Source of the DNA: Rhizobium sp. FKY42
GTDB taxonomy: Bacteria; Pseudomonadota; Alphaproteobacteria; Rhizobiales; Rhizobiaceae
Assembly: GCF_005222835.1 (NCBI RefSeq)
Contig: NZ_STGA01000029.1
Location: forward strand, 744,001-808,000
Length of the DNA: 64,000 bases
Direction: 5' to 3'
Shown: positions 28,539-38,748 of the stretch, one piece after another
Layout: each line of letters starts with the position of its first letter
Position numbering within the stretch: position 1 is the stretch's first letter
Translations under genes and position numbers: made by a program
Notes under the pieces: generated by a model
Database searches by the model: none
Seen by the model: the letters and a program-made list of their open reading frames with translations, nothing else
What the model was told of the DNA's origin: nothing

Positions 28539-29291
28539 TCAGAATGCGTTGAACATGACATCGAAGCCTTCAGCGAACTGCCGGGTCAAGGCGCCGATAG
28601 CCAGATAGAGCATGAACATGCCGCCTGCGATTAGGAACGGCGTCGATATGAAGAAGACCGGAATCTGCGGTGCAAGTTTATTGACCAGACCGACAGCAAC
28701 GTTAAACAGAAGACCATAAATCAGGAATGGGCTGGCGAGGCGCAGCATGATTGACGTCGAGGCTCGCAGGGTATCCGTCAGCGTAATCAGCATTTTCTGG
28801 GGTTCGATCAAGGCGCCGAGAGGGGTCGTGTCGTAGGAATCAACCAGTGCCCGGAATACGACATGATGGAAATCCATCATGAACAGCAGAAGAAGGCCGC
28901 AGAAGGTGATGAAACTCGTGACGCTGGTTTCAGAACTGTCTTCCAGGATATCGTGGCCGCCAGGCGCAGTGAAACCGATCGAGCTTGTCAGTATGGCTCC
29001 GGCAAATTGCAGACCGAGAACGTAGAGCCTCGCAATCATGCCGTACATGATGCCGATGAACAGCTCCGAGAAGATCAGCCCCATATAGGCTGCCGTCGGT
29101 GCTGTCGTGCGGCTGTAAATGGTGGGCCAGAGGACAGGCAATACCGCGAGCGTAATGGCAATCGTTACGATCAGCCGCACGTTCAAGGGAATGCGTGCGC
29201 TGGAAAAACCCGGCAGGACCATGAAGCAGCCGCCAATCCGGCAGAAGGCCAGAAAGAAGGCGAGCATTGAGCCCTGCGGGTCGGTTATCAT
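28539..29291 (-). CDS. fliR: Flagellar export gate protein FliR
   Basis: FliR is a membrane component of the type III export gate together with FliP and FliQ. The 250-residue product has about six hydrophobic helices and the typical FliR segment [20 protein letters not shown] near the start and [20 protein letters not shown] near the end. Its ATG overlaps the flhA stop (ATGA), so the two are translationally coupled. The FliJ-like gene follows directly. Confidence 0.95.
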   Translation of the reverse strand: MITDPQGSMLAFFLAFCRIGGCFMVLPGFSSARIPLNVRLIVTIAITLAVLPVLWPTIYSRTTAPTAAYMGLIFSELFIGIMYGMIARLYVLGLQFAGAILTSSIGFTAPGGHDILEDSSETSVTSFITFCGLLLLFMMDFHHVVFRALVDSYDTTPLGALIEPQKMLITLTDTLRASTSIMLRLASPFLIYGLLFNVAVGLVNKLAPQIPVFFISTPFLIAGGMFMLYLAIGALTRQFAEGFDVMFNAF

Positions 29292-31375
29292 CCAATAGAG
29301 CCTAGAATCTTGATTTCGAGCCCCTTTGCCAGTTCCACATGGGAAAGTACAGGCAGGGTTGCGAACAATCGTTCGATAATCATGCGCACATAGGAGCGTG
29401 TTTCGGGCGATGTGACAAGTACGAAAGGCAATCCCCGGTCCATGAATTCACGTATGACACGGCTCGCCTGCTCGCTGAATTCTTCCAGCTGTCGTGGATC
29501 GATATCGAATTCGATGACATCACCCTTGGCATCCCGCTTCAGGGCCTGGTGGAACAGCAGGTCCCACTTGCTTCCCAGACGGAGAACACGAAGCACGCCG
29601 TTGTCGGCCAGATCGCCGCAAAGCTGCTGGGACATACGCACTCGCACATGTTCCACGATCTGTTCGGTCTTGCGCACATGGGGAGCAAGCTCGGCAACGG
29701 CTTCCAGAATGAGATGCAGGTTGCGGATGGAAACGCGCTCCGCAAGAAGCAGTTTCAGAACCGCCTGCAAGCCGGAATAGGACATGTGCGAGGAGCAGAT
29801 TTCGTCTGCCAGCTTCTTGTATTCGGGATCCATTCGATCAATCAGGATCTTCAGATCCTTATAGGACAGAAGCTGCGGAAGATTGTTACGAATGACTTCG
29901 CTCATATGCGTCAGCACGACTGACACGTTGTCGATGGGATGGAAGCCCTCGCGCTTCAGATCTTCCGCAAAGGTTTCAAGAATGGACATGGCCGGCATGC
30001 CGAAGGCCGGTTCGCGAATCTCATCCCCCGGAATGCTGGGTTTGCGACCGGAGCCGGTGACGACAAGAACATCGCCAACGCGCAGCATGTTGGATGCGAC
30101 CGTCGTGCCATGGATGCGGATCTGATAGGATTTCTCAGGGATAGCGATATCGTCCGTGACCTTGATCTCAGGCACGACGAAGCCGTATTGAGTTGCAAAC
30201 TTCTTGCGCATCTTGCCCACGCGGAACGCCAGTTCCTGATGCGCGCCCAGCAGACGTGTCGAAACCTGCTTGCCCAGGGCCAGCTCGATCTCGGATGTCT
30301 TCAGCATCGACTTCACGGAATCCTTATCGGCTTCCTTGGTCTGTACGGCCATCTTTTCTTCGGCATCGCGACGCTGCTTGCTTTCGGCTTCCAAACGGCG
30401 CGGAACGATCCATGCGCCAAAGGCCATGACGCCACCAAGCGCAATGAAGGGCACAAAGGGAAGCCCCGGAACCAGAGCGAGTGTCGCCATCAGTCCGGCG
30501 GACATAGAGAGCGCGCGTGGATAGCCACCCAGCTGATCGATGACGGCCTTGTCAGCGGTGCCGGAGCTGCCGCCGCGGGTGACGAGCAAGCCAGCTGCCA
30601 GCGACACGATGAGTGCCGGAACCTGCGAAACGATACCGTCGCCCACGGAGAGCTTGACGAAAACATCGGCAGCCTGGCCGATTTCCATGCCATGGCGGAA
30701 GTAACCGATAATGATGCCGCCGAAGATATTGATACCCGTGATCAGGAGGCCGGCGATGGCATCTCCACGAACGAACTTCGACGCACCGTCCATGGCACCG
30801 AAGAACATGCTTTCTTCTTCGAGTTCGCGGCGGCGGCGCTGTGCTTCCTTTTCATCGATGATGCCGGCTGAAAGATCGGCGTCGATGGACATCTGCTTAC
30901 CGGGGATGGCATCGAGGGTGAAGCGGGCACCGACTTCCGCGATACGCGTCGCACCCTTGGTGATGACGATGAAGTTCACCGTGATGAGAATGCAGAAGAC
31001 GATCACCCCGATCATGAAGTCGCCGGACATGACGAGAGACGCAAAGCCCGCGATCACGCCACCGGCAGCATCATGCCCCTCGTGACCATGAGACAGGATC
31101 GTTCGGGTCGTCGCGATGTTCAGCGACAGACGGATCATCGTCGAGATCAGGAGAATGGTCGGGAATGATGAGAAATCCAGAGGTCGCTGGATCCACAGCG
31201 CAACCATCAGGATCAAAACCGAGAAAGCGATGGAAAATGCCAGACCGATATCAATCAGGAAGGTCGGAATAGGCAGGAAGAGTACGCACAGGATTGCGAT
31301 AATGCCCGTCGCAAAGCCGATATCGCGGCCGCTGGGATTAACCTTCGGAATTGCTAATGCTGGTGGTTGTGCCAT
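29288..31375 (-). CDS. flhA: Flagellar export protein FlhA
   Basis: FlhA is the large export-gate subunit that binds chaperone-substrate complexes and uses proton motive force. The 695-residue product has about eight membrane helices in its first 320 residues. The conserved cytoplasmic loop between helices, with [21 protein letters not shown] and [19 protein letters not shown], is followed by a C-terminal cytoplasmic domain. The start at 31375 fits the family N-terminus [12 protein letters not shown]. It lies between fliQ and fliR. Confidence 0.97.
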   Translation of the reverse strand: MAQPPALAIPKVNPSGRDIGFATGIIAILCVLFLPIPTFLIDIGLAFSIAFSVLILMVALWIQRPLDFSSFPTILLISTMIRLSLNIATTRTILSHGHEGHDAAGGVIAGFASLVMSGDFMIGVIVFCILITVNFIVITKGATRIAEVGARFTLDAIPGKQMSIDADLSAGIIDEKEAQRRRRELEEESMFFGAMDGASKFVRGDAIAGLLITGINIFGGIIIGYFRHGMEIGQAADVFVKLSVGDGIVSQVPALIVSLAAGLLVTRGGSSGTADKAVIDQLGGYPRALSMSAGLMATLALVPGLPFVPFIALGGVMAFGAWIVPRRLEAESKQRRDAEEKMAVQTKEADKDSVKSMLKTSEIELALGKQVSTRLLGAHQELAFRVGKMRKKFATQYGFVVPEIKVTDDIAIPEKSYQIRIHGTTVASNMLRVGDVLVVTGSGRKPSIPGDEIREPAFGMPAMSILETFAEDLKREGFHPIDNVSVVLTHMSEVIRNNLPQLLSYKDLKILIDRMDPEYKKLADEICSSHMSYSGLQAVLKLLLAERVSIRNLHLILEAVAELAPHVRKTEQIVEHVRVRMSQQLCGDLADNGVLRVLRLGSKWDLLFHQALKRDAKGDVIEFDIDPRQLEEFSEQASRVIREFMDRGLPFVLVTSPETRSYVRMIIERLFATLPVLSHVELAKGLEIKILGSIG

Positions 31376-31480
31376 CGCTTCTTTCCATCTCCTCATGAGA
31401 AGGTGGTGCGCAGAACGCACCTCGTCATGACAAGATTAGGCGCTGAAGCTTGCGCGAGGATGGCAGGATTGTTCGGGGCG

Positions 31481-31747
31481 TCAGAAGCCAGACTGAACGC
31501 GGGAGAAAACGAGCTCCGCGAACAGGTTGATTTGCGATCCGATGAAGGGAGCAGCAAGACCGCAGCACAGAAGGATCACGACGATCTTCGGGACGAATGT
31601 CAGGGTCATTTCCTGGATCTGGGTCAGGGCCTGGATAAAGGCGATGACGACACCGACCAGCATGCCCGCCAGAACTGCGGGACCGGCTGCGATCAGCACG
31701 GTGCGCATTGCTGCCTGCATGATCTCCAGGGCATCGGCTTCGTTCAT
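31481..31747 (-). CDS. fliQ: Flagellar export gate protein FliQ
   Basis: The 88-residue protein has the FliQ length and two membrane helices. It carries the family sequence AGPAVLAGMLVGVVIAFIQALTQIQEMTLTFVPK in its centre. FliQ packs around FliP/FliR in the export gate. An GGAG site 7 nt upstream supports the ATG at 31747; the long upstream extension of the frame is not expected to be translated. It follows flgD after a 148-nt gap that contains a hairpin. Confidence 0.95.
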   Translation of the reverse strand: MNEADALEIMQAAMRTVLIAAGPAVLAGMLVGVVIAFIQALTQIQEMTLTFVPKIVVILLCCGLAAPFIGSQINLFAELVFSRVQSGF

Positions 31748-31804
31748 GTCGCCACTCCGTGATCCCGAATCATTCGGGACCGTCCAAGCTCTCCGCTTAG
31801 ACCA

Positions 31805-31841
31805 TCTCCGCGCAAAGATGAAAATGCTATTTGCGCGGAGA
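31805..31841 (-). repeat. 12-bp stem-loop between flgD and fliQ
   Basis: A perfect 12-bp stem (31805-31816 with 31830-31841) with a 13-nt loop sits in the gap between flgD and fliQ. No T run follows. It could tune expression or mRNA decay between hook-cap and export-gate genes. Confidence 0.55.
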
Positions 31842-31895
31842 GGGGTCAATTCTGATGGCCGTCGCCGGTCAGCACACTCGGGTCGCTGATCAGCT

Positions 31896-32384
31896 CTACG
31901 TATCGCTGTTGGTATTAGTCGTAGACGTGCTGCTGCTGGTCGATGTGGTTGGTTTCGTAATCTCACGATCAGAAACCACGACACCCGCCTGGAGCAGCAC
32001 CTTATCGCCCGCTTCCGTCAACGCTATGACGCCGTCGGAATAGACCTGAACTTCCTTGACCTTGCCGGTTACGGTATCATCGGCACTCATGATGTACTTG
32101 CCGACGATGTCGCCCGCCCGTGTCAGGGCTTCCGCCTGAAGCATGCTCTTCAGGTGGTTGTTCGTCTGAATGGTCTGTTCGACCTGCGAAAAGGAGGCGA
32201 GCTGCGAGATCTGCTCCGACGCGTCCATCGGCGAGGTCGGATCCTGGTTCTTCATCTGTGCGATGAGAAGCTTCAGGAAGCTGTTATAATCAACGCTTGC
32301 CTTGTCCGCGTCCTTGGTCGATGCGCCTGCATTCGCCCAAGGATTGGATGCAGCTGTCGAACTTGAAACTGAATCTACCGCCAT
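31896..32384 (-). CDS. flgD: Short flagellar hook-cap protein FlgD
   Basis: FlgD caps the growing hook and is needed for hook polymerisation. The 162-residue product has the conserved N-terminal scaffold around [19 protein letters not shown] and [12 protein letters not shown]. It is much shorter than the roughly 230-residue enterobacterial protein: the tudor/fibronectin-like region is reduced and the C-terminus ends in a Ser/Thr/Asn run. The start overlaps the end of flbT by 10 nt. Confidence 0.9.
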   Translation of the reverse strand: MAVDSVSSSTAASNPWANAGASTKDADKASVDYNSFLKLLIAQMKNQDPTSPMDASEQISQLASFSQVEQTIQTNNHLKSMLQAEALTRAGDIVGKYIMSADDTVTGKVKEVQVYSDGVIALTEAGDKVLLQAGVVVSDREITKPTTSTSSSTSTTNTNSDT

Positions 32385-32824
32385 GGCGCGATCTCCCTGC
32401 GGATCTGCTCCACCGTGGCCGGGGTCATCTCCTGATTGTTGAGGATACGATCCTCGATGGCGTACAGCCCGCGGATCGCCTTCAGGGCATCGAAAGCACG
32501 GCCGCTGACGACCATGGCATCAATGCGCTTCAGTTCTGCCAGTACCTCATCGTCCTTGAAGCAGGCCAAGAGCATCGTGATGGACTTCCGGAACATGGCG
32601 AGCGATTGCTCCTTGCCTTCCGGATTGATCAGCATCATCTGCGCGATGAAGTAGAGCTGGCGCAGAGGGGTGGTGGCGTCTTCCAGCTGCAGAACGTGGT
32701 TCTCCAGCAGGAATGTCACATCGTTGAGAAACTCAAGGGCTACCTTGCGGTCAACGCGCAATACCGCGCCATTGATGAAGATTCGTTCGCCAGACTTCAG
32801 CGAAATGCGCAGCGTACTTTTCAT
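32375..32824 (-). CDS. flbT: Flagellin synthesis regulator FlbT
   Basis: FlbT is a small alphaproteobacterial post-transcriptional regulator; in Caulobacter it acts on the 5' untranslated region of flagellin mRNA. The 149-residue product matches the family in length and in segments such as [20 protein letters not shown] and [18 protein letters not shown]. It overlaps flaF (ATGA) and flgD. In this window its likely targets are the three flagellin leaders at 44589-47154. Confidence 0.94.
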   Translation of the reverse strand: MKSTLRISLKSGERIFINGAVLRVDRKVALEFLNDVTFLLENHVLQLEDATTPLRQLYFIAQMMLINPEGKEQSLAMFRKSITMLLACFKDDEVLAELKRIDAMVVSGRAFDALKAIRGLYAIEDRILNNQEMTPATVEQIRREIAPWR

Positions 32825-33168
32825 TTAAGTCCATCCCTGATGATGGTGGTAACGTCAATAATGCCCTGGAAATTCTGCGATTGTCTCTGACGAATCCGCT
32901 CGCATTCCTTCAAGATCCAGATGGCGATGGAGATGAGGTTGGCTCTCAGCTCGGCGTTGAGCTCGTTCTCCGGCTGGCGCAGATCCTCAATGAAGCGGAT
33001 CCAGACACGCCTGGTGAAAAACAAGGCCTCGATAGTTGTGCCGGAATACTCGGCGGTATCACGGGCCGCCTTCAGGAGTTCGATCGAACGATCGAGCGCC
33101 TGACGTTCGCGGCTTTTGGCGTCCGCGACGTCGTCCTCCATGATCTCGGCATATGAAAACTGGTACAT
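32821..33168 (-). CDS. flaF: Flagellar biosynthesis regulator FlaF
   Basis: FlaF is a small alphaproteobacterial protein needed for flagellin production or secretion, working opposite to or with FlbT. The 115-residue product begins [13 protein letters not shown] and contains [16 protein letters not shown] and [19 protein letters not shown], all typical of the family. Its stop overlaps the flbT start by ATGA, and it follows flgL. Confidence 0.94.
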   Translation of the reverse strand: MYQFSYAEIMEDDVADAKSRERQALDRSIELLKAARDTAEYSGTTIEALFFTRRVWIRFIEDLRQPENELNAELRANLISIAIWILKECERIRQRQSQNFQGIIDVTTIIRDGLK

Positions 33169-33205
33169 TCATGTATCCTTCATTTTCAGTCACTTCCTTC
33201 AATCA

Positions 33206-34291
33206 TCAAAGGAAGTTTACGAGGCTCAATTGTTGTATTCTTGACGTCAACGTATAGGACGCCTCAAGCAAAGCCTTCAGCGATGTTACGCGGGTGGATG
33301 CCTCATAGGCATCGACACCTTGCAGATCATTCAAGTGCAGTTCGAAGATCTTCTTCTGGGATTCGAGAGATTCATTCGCGTTCTTCACGCGCTCGCTGGA
33401 AATACCAAGATTTGAGCGAGCCGTAGTGATACCGGTTTCAGCCCGGCCAATAGCACCACTGGCAACCTTGACCGCTGCCTGCCGGGAAACTTCCGGTACG
33501 TCTGTCGTCAAGAACTCATTGGAAACGACGGCGGCGAATACGAAATTGCGGAAACCGGAACCGTTCGCATTGGTGGACGTATCAACGACCTCATTGGCGC
33601 TGATGCGCGTTGTCATGTTCGTGTCGTTCGCATTGGAAACGAACGTGGTCCAGAAATCCTGTCCGGCCTGGCCCGCGTGCGGCGGGTCGGTCAAGGTCGT
33701 CGTACCGTTGAACTTTGCTTCAAGATCCGTCAAGAAACTGTCCACCTGAGCTGCCGTCATGGCGCTCTTGGAAGGTATCCCGTTTGCACTTAAGAATTGG
33801 TTCAGTTCCGCATCGTAAGCCGCTTTAAATGGAGATCCGGCTTCCGTGAAGGATGTCAGCGGCTTGACGTCGGTGTTCGTGCCCGCGAACAGATATTCAC
33901 CAGCAACCGAGGAGTTCGCCGCATCTGTGAACGAATCGAGCGCGGAGGTCAGCGTGCGTCGGGCATCGTCCAGGGTCGACGCGCTGGAGGTCAGCGAGGC
34001 GAGTGCGCCGCGAACCTTGTCGACCGAGGTCGACATGTTGTTAAGCGCCGCCTCTGAAGAGTCCAGACGGGTAACGGCGACGGAGTTCGTCGTCAGCTGC
34101 GACTCGATCCGCATGACATCGCGCGTGAGATCAAGATTGCGCGCGGTCTGCGATCCGAGAGAGACACCCATGTCGGCATGAACGCCGGTGGTGACCTCCT
34201 CGTTTGCCTTCATCAGTTCATTCTGGGCTTTCGCCATTGCCGTTCTAAGGCTGGTCTGAACTGAAATCGTCGAGCTGAATGAAGTCTTCAT
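33206..34291 (-). CDS. flgL: Hook-filament junction protein FlgL
   Basis: FlgL (HAP3) joins the hook to the flagellin filament. The 361-residue protein has flagellin-like N- and C-terminal helical domains: the start with SSTISVQTSLRTAMAKAQNELMKA, and the end with YEASTRVTSLKALLEASYTLT. The middle is the variable surface domain. It begins 3 nt after flgK. Confidence 0.93.
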   Translation of the reverse strand: MKTSFSSTISVQTSLRTAMAKAQNELMKANEEVTTGVHADMGVSLGSQTARNLDLTRDVMRIESQLTTNSVAVTRLDSSEAALNNMSTSVDKVRGALASLTSSASTLDDARRTLTSALDSFTDAANSSVAGEYLFAGTNTDVKPLTSFTEAGSPFKAAYDAELNQFLSANGIPSKSAMTAAQVDSFLTDLEAKFNGTTTLTDPPHAGQAGQDFWTTFVSNANDTNMTTRISANEVVDTSTNANGSGFRNFVFAAVVSNEFLTTDVPEVSRQAAVKVASGAIGRAETGITTARSNLGISSERVKNANESLESQKKIFELHLNDLQGVDAYEASTRVTSLKALLEASYTLTSRIQQLSLVNFL

Positions 34292-34294
34292 GTC

Positions 34295-35740
34295 TTATCC
34301 TGCCGCTTGTAGTAAGGCTGCCATCATTTCATCGATGGTGCTGACCAGCTTGGTCGCCGCCTTGTAGGACTGCTCGATATCGAGAAGCAGGGAGAGCTCC
34401 TCGTCGAGGCTGACGCCGGTTTCACTTGTGTAGGCTTCCGAAGCACGCGCCTCCATGGCCGTCTTGGTTTCGTTTGCAGCGGTGGCCGTACTACGGATCG
34501 CTTCCAGCCAGGACGTCGAAGCCGACGAGTAGGTCATGAGGCTCAGGGTGCCCTTTACCTCCGTCGCCTGGTCGAAACTGCGTGTCGTCTTCATCGCCTG
34601 CGTATAGCTGTCGAGAAGCGCCGAATAACCCGAGCCGCCCGTGTTGACGACATAGGCAGCACCATTGAACCCGCCATCGCGGATCATGGTCGGATTGCCC
34701 TTTGCCAGGGGATTGACCTTGATGGATGCTGCGAGACCGGGAATGACGGTGCCTGTCGAGTCGACCGCATCATCCACACCATTTGTGAAGAGGCCTGCGA
34801 CGGGCGTCAACGCTCCGGATGGACCGGTTTCGGCAAAGGACACAATCAAGGTACGCGCGACTTCATCGAGCTGGCTCTGGAATTTCGGCGCGATCTCGTC
34901 ACGAATCTGCAGAAGGGCCTGCAGCGAACCGGATGCGCTGGTATCGCCGCCTTCTCCCGCAGTAATCGCAACGCCATCAATGTAAATCGGATTGCCGGTG
35001 ACGTTCGCCGCATAGGCATTGGTCGAGTTGAACGATACCGTGCGCGGGATCGTTTCGAAAAGAGTGGTGCCTTCGGAGGTGTAAATCGCCATGTCGCCAT
35101 TGTCGCGAACCACGGTCGAGACACCGACGATTTCCGAAATCTGCTTCAGGATCGTCTCGCGGTTGTCGAGCGCATTATTGCCATCCGATCCCGTGATCTT
35201 TGCGCCGACAACCTGATTGTTGGCGGCCTCGAACTGGCCAAGCAGGCCATTCAGCTTGTCGACCTGGCTCTGGATTTCAGCGTCGGCGCGGGTTCGAATG
35301 CCTTGCACACCGGCAGATGTACTGTTCAAAGTATCAACGAGATCCTGCGCATTGGCGACAACGGTCGATCCAAGGGTGGTCGATGTTGGTGATGCCGCGT
35401 AGGAGCTTAGCTGATCATAAAGGTCCTGAAGGCGTTTGCTCGGCGAGTTGTCATACTCGTTGTTTCCCATCAGGTCGCGCATTTCCTGCAGACCGGTGAG
35501 AAGAGTGGACTGGCCGGTGGAAACGGACGTGGCGGTGATGGTCTGCCGAAGCAGCGAATTGTTCTGGGCTCTGTCGACGGACGCAACCAACGCACCGTTG
35601 CCAGCCGTGGTCAACGAGGCGGAACGACGAACGTAGTTCGCGTTCTGACCGTTGGCGATATTCGACGAAACGACCTGGGTCTGCTTCGAGGTATTGTTGA
35701 ATATGGCCTGGGCTGTATTCAGTGCGGTGGAAAGCGTCAT
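34295..35740 (-). CDS. flgK: Hook-filament junction protein FlgK
   Basis: FlgK (HAP1) is the first junction protein on the hook. The 481-residue product has the conserved N-terminus (LNTAQAIFNNTSKQTQVVSSNIAN) and C-terminus (GVSLDEELSLLLDIEQSYKAATKLVSTI) characteristic of rod/hook axial proteins. It follows flgE by 30 nt and precedes flgL, matching the order of assembly. Confidence 0.95.
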   Translation of the reverse strand: MTLSTALNTAQAIFNNTSKQTQVVSSNIANGQNANYVRRSASLTTAGNGALVASVDRAQNNSLLRQTITATSVSTGQSTLLTGLQEMRDLMGNNEYDNSPSKRLQDLYDQLSSYAASPTSTTLGSTVVANAQDLVDTLNSTSAGVQGIRTRADAEIQSQVDKLNGLLGQFEAANNQVVGAKITGSDGNNALDNRETILKQISEIVGVSTVVRDNGDMAIYTSEGTTLFETIPRTVSFNSTNAYAANVTGNPIYIDGVAITAGEGGDTSASGSLQALLQIRDEIAPKFQSQLDEVARTLIVSFAETGPSGALTPVAGLFTNGVDDAVDSTGTVIPGLAASIKVNPLAKGNPTMIRDGGFNGAAYVVNTGGSGYSALLDSYTQAMKTTRSFDQATEVKGTLSLMTYSSASTSWLEAIRSTATAANETKTAMEARASEAYTSETGVSLDEELSLLLDIEQSYKAATKLVSTIDEMMAALLQAAG

Positions 35741-35770
35741 GTTACATCACTCCAGTGAAAGCCTGTTGGT

Positions 35771-36991
35771 TTAACGCTTCAGGTTCACGAGTACTTCGAG
35801 AAGTTCGGAGCCGGTCTGGAAGACCTTCGAATTGGCCGTGTAGCTGCGCTGCGACTCGATCATCGTGGTCAGTTCTTCCGCGATATCGACGTTGGAATCT
35901 TCCAGCGCGCCTGACAGAATGTCGCCATAGCCGACAGAGCCCGCATAGCCCATGACGACGACGCCGGAGTCATTGCTCTGGGAGTAGACGTTGCCGGCAA
36001 GAGGCCGGAGGTTGTTGGGGCTCTGCACGTTTGCCATGGCGATACGATAAGTCGGAACCGACTGGCCGTTCTTGTAGAGGATGGAAACCACGCCATCCTT
36101 GCTGATCTCGACCTTGTCGACAGCGCTGGCGCCCTGACCGTTGATGTTACCGGTGATGGAGTAATCGGCACCCAACTGTGACAGCTTGGAGAGGTCGATG
36201 TCCAGCGCGCCCAGTTCCGCGCCGCCGAGGCTGGTCGATGGAATGGCAGTGGTGGTGATTGGTGCCGTTGGCGCCGTCAATTTGCCTTGCGCATCGAAGG
36301 TGAGCGTCGTGGTCGACAGATTGGTGGTAACCGGAGGGGTCCCGGAGTCGGTAAAGTCGATCGTCAGTTCCCACTCGTTATCATTCATCTTCTCGTAGGT
36401 CAGGTTCAGAAGGCGACCATTGCCCTGCGAGTCATAGGCCACGAGCGATGAGGACTTTGTAAAACCGATCGCTTCCTTGGCAGGCAGGTTGCCTGCCACG
36501 AGACCTTCTGTTGAAGGCGTGGCCGTCATCCCACCAGATGTCACGTTAATTTCCGTCAGACCTTCGAAACCATTGATGACGATCGTCGGATCCTCATTGG
36601 CCTTGTAAGGGTAGCCCATCAGGGTGAAGCCAGCCGAATTCTGCAGCGTGCCGTCTTCCTGCACCTCGAAATTGCCCGCGCGGGTCAGGTAATCGGTGCC
36701 ATCGGCTCCAGCGACGATGAAGAAGCCTTCACCATCGATTGCCAGATCGGTCGAGGACGTCGTGTAGCTGAAGGCGCCCTGATCGTTGATGGAATAACGG
36801 ACAGTGGTGTTGACGCCGCCGGAATTGTAGGAGCCTTCGGAAGACGGCAGGATCATCGACGAAAACTGCGTCGATGATTTCTTGTAACCGGCCGTGCTGG
36901 CGTTTGCGATGTTATCGCCCACCGTGCTGAGACGATTTGCCTGGGCATTCATTCCGGACACGCCGGTCCGCATGGTTCCGTAAAGGCTCAT
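35771..36991 (-). CDS. flgE: Flagellar hook protein FlgE
   Basis: FlgE polymerises into the flexible hook. The 406-residue product starts with MSLYGTMRTGVSGMNAQANR and the rod-family motif DNIANASTAGYKKS, and ends in the conserved coiled region ELTTMIESQRSYTANSKVFQ. The ATG at 36991 gives the expected N-terminus; the frame upstream runs through the gap downstream of rem. It heads the flgE-flgK-flgL operon. Confidence 0.95.
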   Translation of the reverse strand: MSLYGTMRTGVSGMNAQANRLSTVGDNIANASTAGYKKSSTQFSSMILPSSEGSYNSGGVNTTVRYSINDQGAFSYTTSSTDLAIDGEGFFIVAGADGTDYLTRAGNFEVQEDGTLQNSAGFTLMGYPYKANEDPTIVINGFEGLTEINVTSGGMTATPSTEGLVAGNLPAKEAIGFTKSSSLVAYDSQGNGRLLNLTYEKMNDNEWELTIDFTDSGTPPVTTNLSTTTLTFDAQGKLTAPTAPITTTAIPSTSLGGAELGALDIDLSKLSQLGADYSITGNINGQGASAVDKVEISKDGVVSILYKNGQSVPTYRIAMANVQSPNNLRPLAGNVYSQSNDSGVVVMGYAGSVGYGDILSGALEDSNVDIAEELTTMIESQRSYTANSKVFQTGSELLEVLVNLKR

Positions 36992-37121
36992 ATCAATTCC
37001 TCGTTCTGCCTGTGGTAGCAACACTAGATGACGGGCCTTGCGTGAAGCTGGCTGTTTCGGCTGTTCATCAGCCATTCCGAACATCCTGAAGCAAAGTCAG
37101 ACCGAGAGCGCTACAGGCAGA

Positions 37122-37162
37122 TACAAAATACAAACCCCGGAAATCGCTGTCGATTTCCGGGG
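37122..37162 (-). terminator. Terminator of rem
   Basis: A 12-bp perfect stem (37135-37146 with 37151-37162), closed by a CTGT loop, is followed on the minus strand by a T-rich stretch. It lies about 50 nt after the rem stop and separates rem from flgE. Confidence 0.8.
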
Positions 37163-37214
37163 CCAAACTCGGCTAATGCCAAGTGAATCACTGTCTAATT
37201 TTGGGAAAGCTCAA

Positions 37215-37886
37215 TCAGCTCCAGTCGATGCAATAGCCTAGGAAACGCTTGCTATCGATCGGGTCGAAGCCGAGCTTCTTGCGCAGCTTCTTGCGCAGCT
37301 TGCTGATGTGGCTTTCGACGACGTTCTCTTCGACTTCCTCGTCGAAGATGCCGTAGATGGCGTTGAAGATCTGCGTCTTGGAAACGCGACGTCCACGGTT
37401 TGCGACTAGGTATTCGAGAATGCGACGCTCGCGCCGCGGCAGGGGGAAGATCTCGCCCTGGATTTCCGGATCGCGACCATCGTCGAAAACGCGGATCGGT
37501 CCGATATCGGTATAGTTCGTCAACGCCTTCACACGACGGCGGATAGCCGCCGCACGTGCCAGGATTTCCCGGGGATGAACCGGCTTGCGCACGACATCGT
37601 CGACGCCGCTGTCGAACAGTGCCAGCGTTGCTTCCAGCGAAGGCTGATCACTCACAGCAATCACCGGTGCTGCGGTACGATCCCGGATTGCACGCGGAAG
37701 CTCCAGCGCATGCTCGGTCTGACCGATCAGAAACGCTTCAACCGCTGCAATATCCGTATCGGCCGCAGTCGATACCCACTCGCCAAACTCTCTGGGATCA
37801 AACCCTGTTGAGGGTACTCCCTCACGCCCAAACAATGAGGTGTAACCCTCTTTAACGAGCTCACGCTCATCAACCACTACGATCAT
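37215..37886 (-). CDS. rem: Motility transcription regulator Rem
   Basis: Rem is a DNA-binding regulator that, in Sinorhizobium, is activated by VisNR and switches on flagellar and motility genes. The 223-residue protein has a receiver-like domain (residues 1-115) and a C-terminal OmpR-type winged helix ending with [18 protein letters not shown]. The aspartate expected at the phosphorylation site is replaced: Glu50 sits in the AAVEAFLIG segment. Two acidic residues near the N-terminus (Asp6, Glu7) and the Lys of RKPVHP remain. So it is likely active without phosphorylation. It has its own promoter region of 283 bp and a terminator. Confidence 0.93.
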   Translation of the reverse strand: MIVVVDERELVKEGYTSLFGREGVPSTGFDPREFGEWVSTAADTDIAAVEAFLIGQTEHALELPRAIRDRTAAPVIAVSDQPSLEATLALFDSGVDDVVRKPVHPREILARAAAIRRRVKALTNYTDIGPIRVFDDGRDPEIQGEIFPLPRRERRILEYLVANRGRRVSKTQIFNAIYGIFDEEVEENVVESHISKLRKKLRKKLGFDPIDSKRFLGYCIDWS

Positions 37887-38169
37887 TCGTCCGCCTCCGA
37901 ATCAGTGTGGTGCCTCGATGATCTATGGGTACGAATCGGCGGCTTCATGAACAACTACGCAAAATTAACCATAGATTTTAATAGTTGATTAAGAGTCGGC
38001 TCCTGATTTGCTCTACATCTAGTGGGTGCGACAATTTTTCCCCACAAAAATTTAGTGGAAAAGTTAACGTAACGTAAAACTGATCTTCTCTTGCCACTTT
38101 TTTGACAAATCAGTCTATCTGCGATCACCCACCATGAGGCGCAGCCCTGCAACCAATTTTTGGTTGTAT
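37887..38169 (-). promoter_or_regulatory. rem promoter region
   Basis: This AT-rich 283-bp region between the sltF-like gene and rem should hold the rem promoter and its VisNR target. I cannot name the boxes. A short hairpin (38150-38156 with 38160-38166) lies just after the sltF-like stop. Confidence 0.45.
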
Positions 38170-38748
38170 TCAGTGACAAAAATTTGCAGCTCCCGGTGTC
38201 CACTTGCCGTAACCCGTCGCGACCAGATTCGCGATCACGCGGCAGACGTACCGCTTTTGTGCCGGGTCGTTGTTTGGTCCTGCGTGGTATCGGGCTACCG
38301 CCATCGTCCATGTTTCGTGGCGGTCGTGGAGGTTGCGGAGAAACTTTGCGGCGTATTCGACGTTCCGTCGCGGGTCCAACATCTCCTGTGGAGACGCAAA
38401 ATTCTCGCCATGGAAGTGGTGATTGATCTGCATGCAACCCATATCGATGAGTTGTCTTCCCTCCCGGCGAGCCGTCTCAAAGGCCTGCATGGCGGCCATC
38501 GGGGTCTCCGGGAAGTAGGCTTTGCCCTCGATATTGAGTGCCCAGGGATAGAGGCTGCCCTTGCGGCCGGTCTCCGTCAGGCCGACCGAATAAAGGATGC
38601 CTTCAGGAATCTGGTACTTTGCTGCAGCCGATTGGATTTCTTTCTCACAGGCGCCAGGTGCCACGGCAAGGGCATCAGAGATAGATATCGCCAGCGCGAA
38701 GATCGCGCCCAGAAGCAGCGCCGGAGCGCGGATCTGCGGCTGTTTCAT
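38170..38748 (-). CDS. Lytic transglycosylase-like protein, flagellar SltF type
   Basis: The roughly 192-residue precursor has a signal peptide (MKQPQIRAP then a hydrophobic run ending near DALA). The mature part has the lysozyme-like fold of SLT transglycosylases, with the catalytic glutamate in SVGLTETGRKGS and later motifs MGCMQINHHFHGENF and VARYHAGPNND. It probably cuts peptidoglycan so the rod can pass, standing in for the enzyme half of FlgJ, as reported for SltF in Rhodobacter. Its start overlaps the 3' end of motD/fliK by about 74 nt. An AGGA at 10 nt supports ATG 38748; ATGs at 38754 and 38757 are alternatives. Confidence 0.82.
   Translation of the reverse strand: MKQPQIRAPALLLGAIFALAISISDALAVAPGACEKEIQSAAAKYQIPEGILYSVGLTETGRKGSLYPWALNIEGKAYFPETPMAAMQAFETARREGRQLIDMGCMQINHHFHGENFASPQEMLDPRRNVEYAAKFLRNLHDRHETWTMAVARYHAGPNNDPAQKRYVCRVIANLVATGYGKWTPGAANFCH

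Noticed and set aside
31805..31841. Possible CRISPR-like or attachment repeat
   Set aside because: It is a single hairpin with no direct repeats at regular spacing and no integrase near.
37955..38437. Minus-strand frame overlapping the sltF-like gene and the rem promoter
   Set aside because: It is in a different frame from the SLT-like protein, which has a signal peptide and a catalytic glutamate; its product is Arg/Pro-rich with no features.
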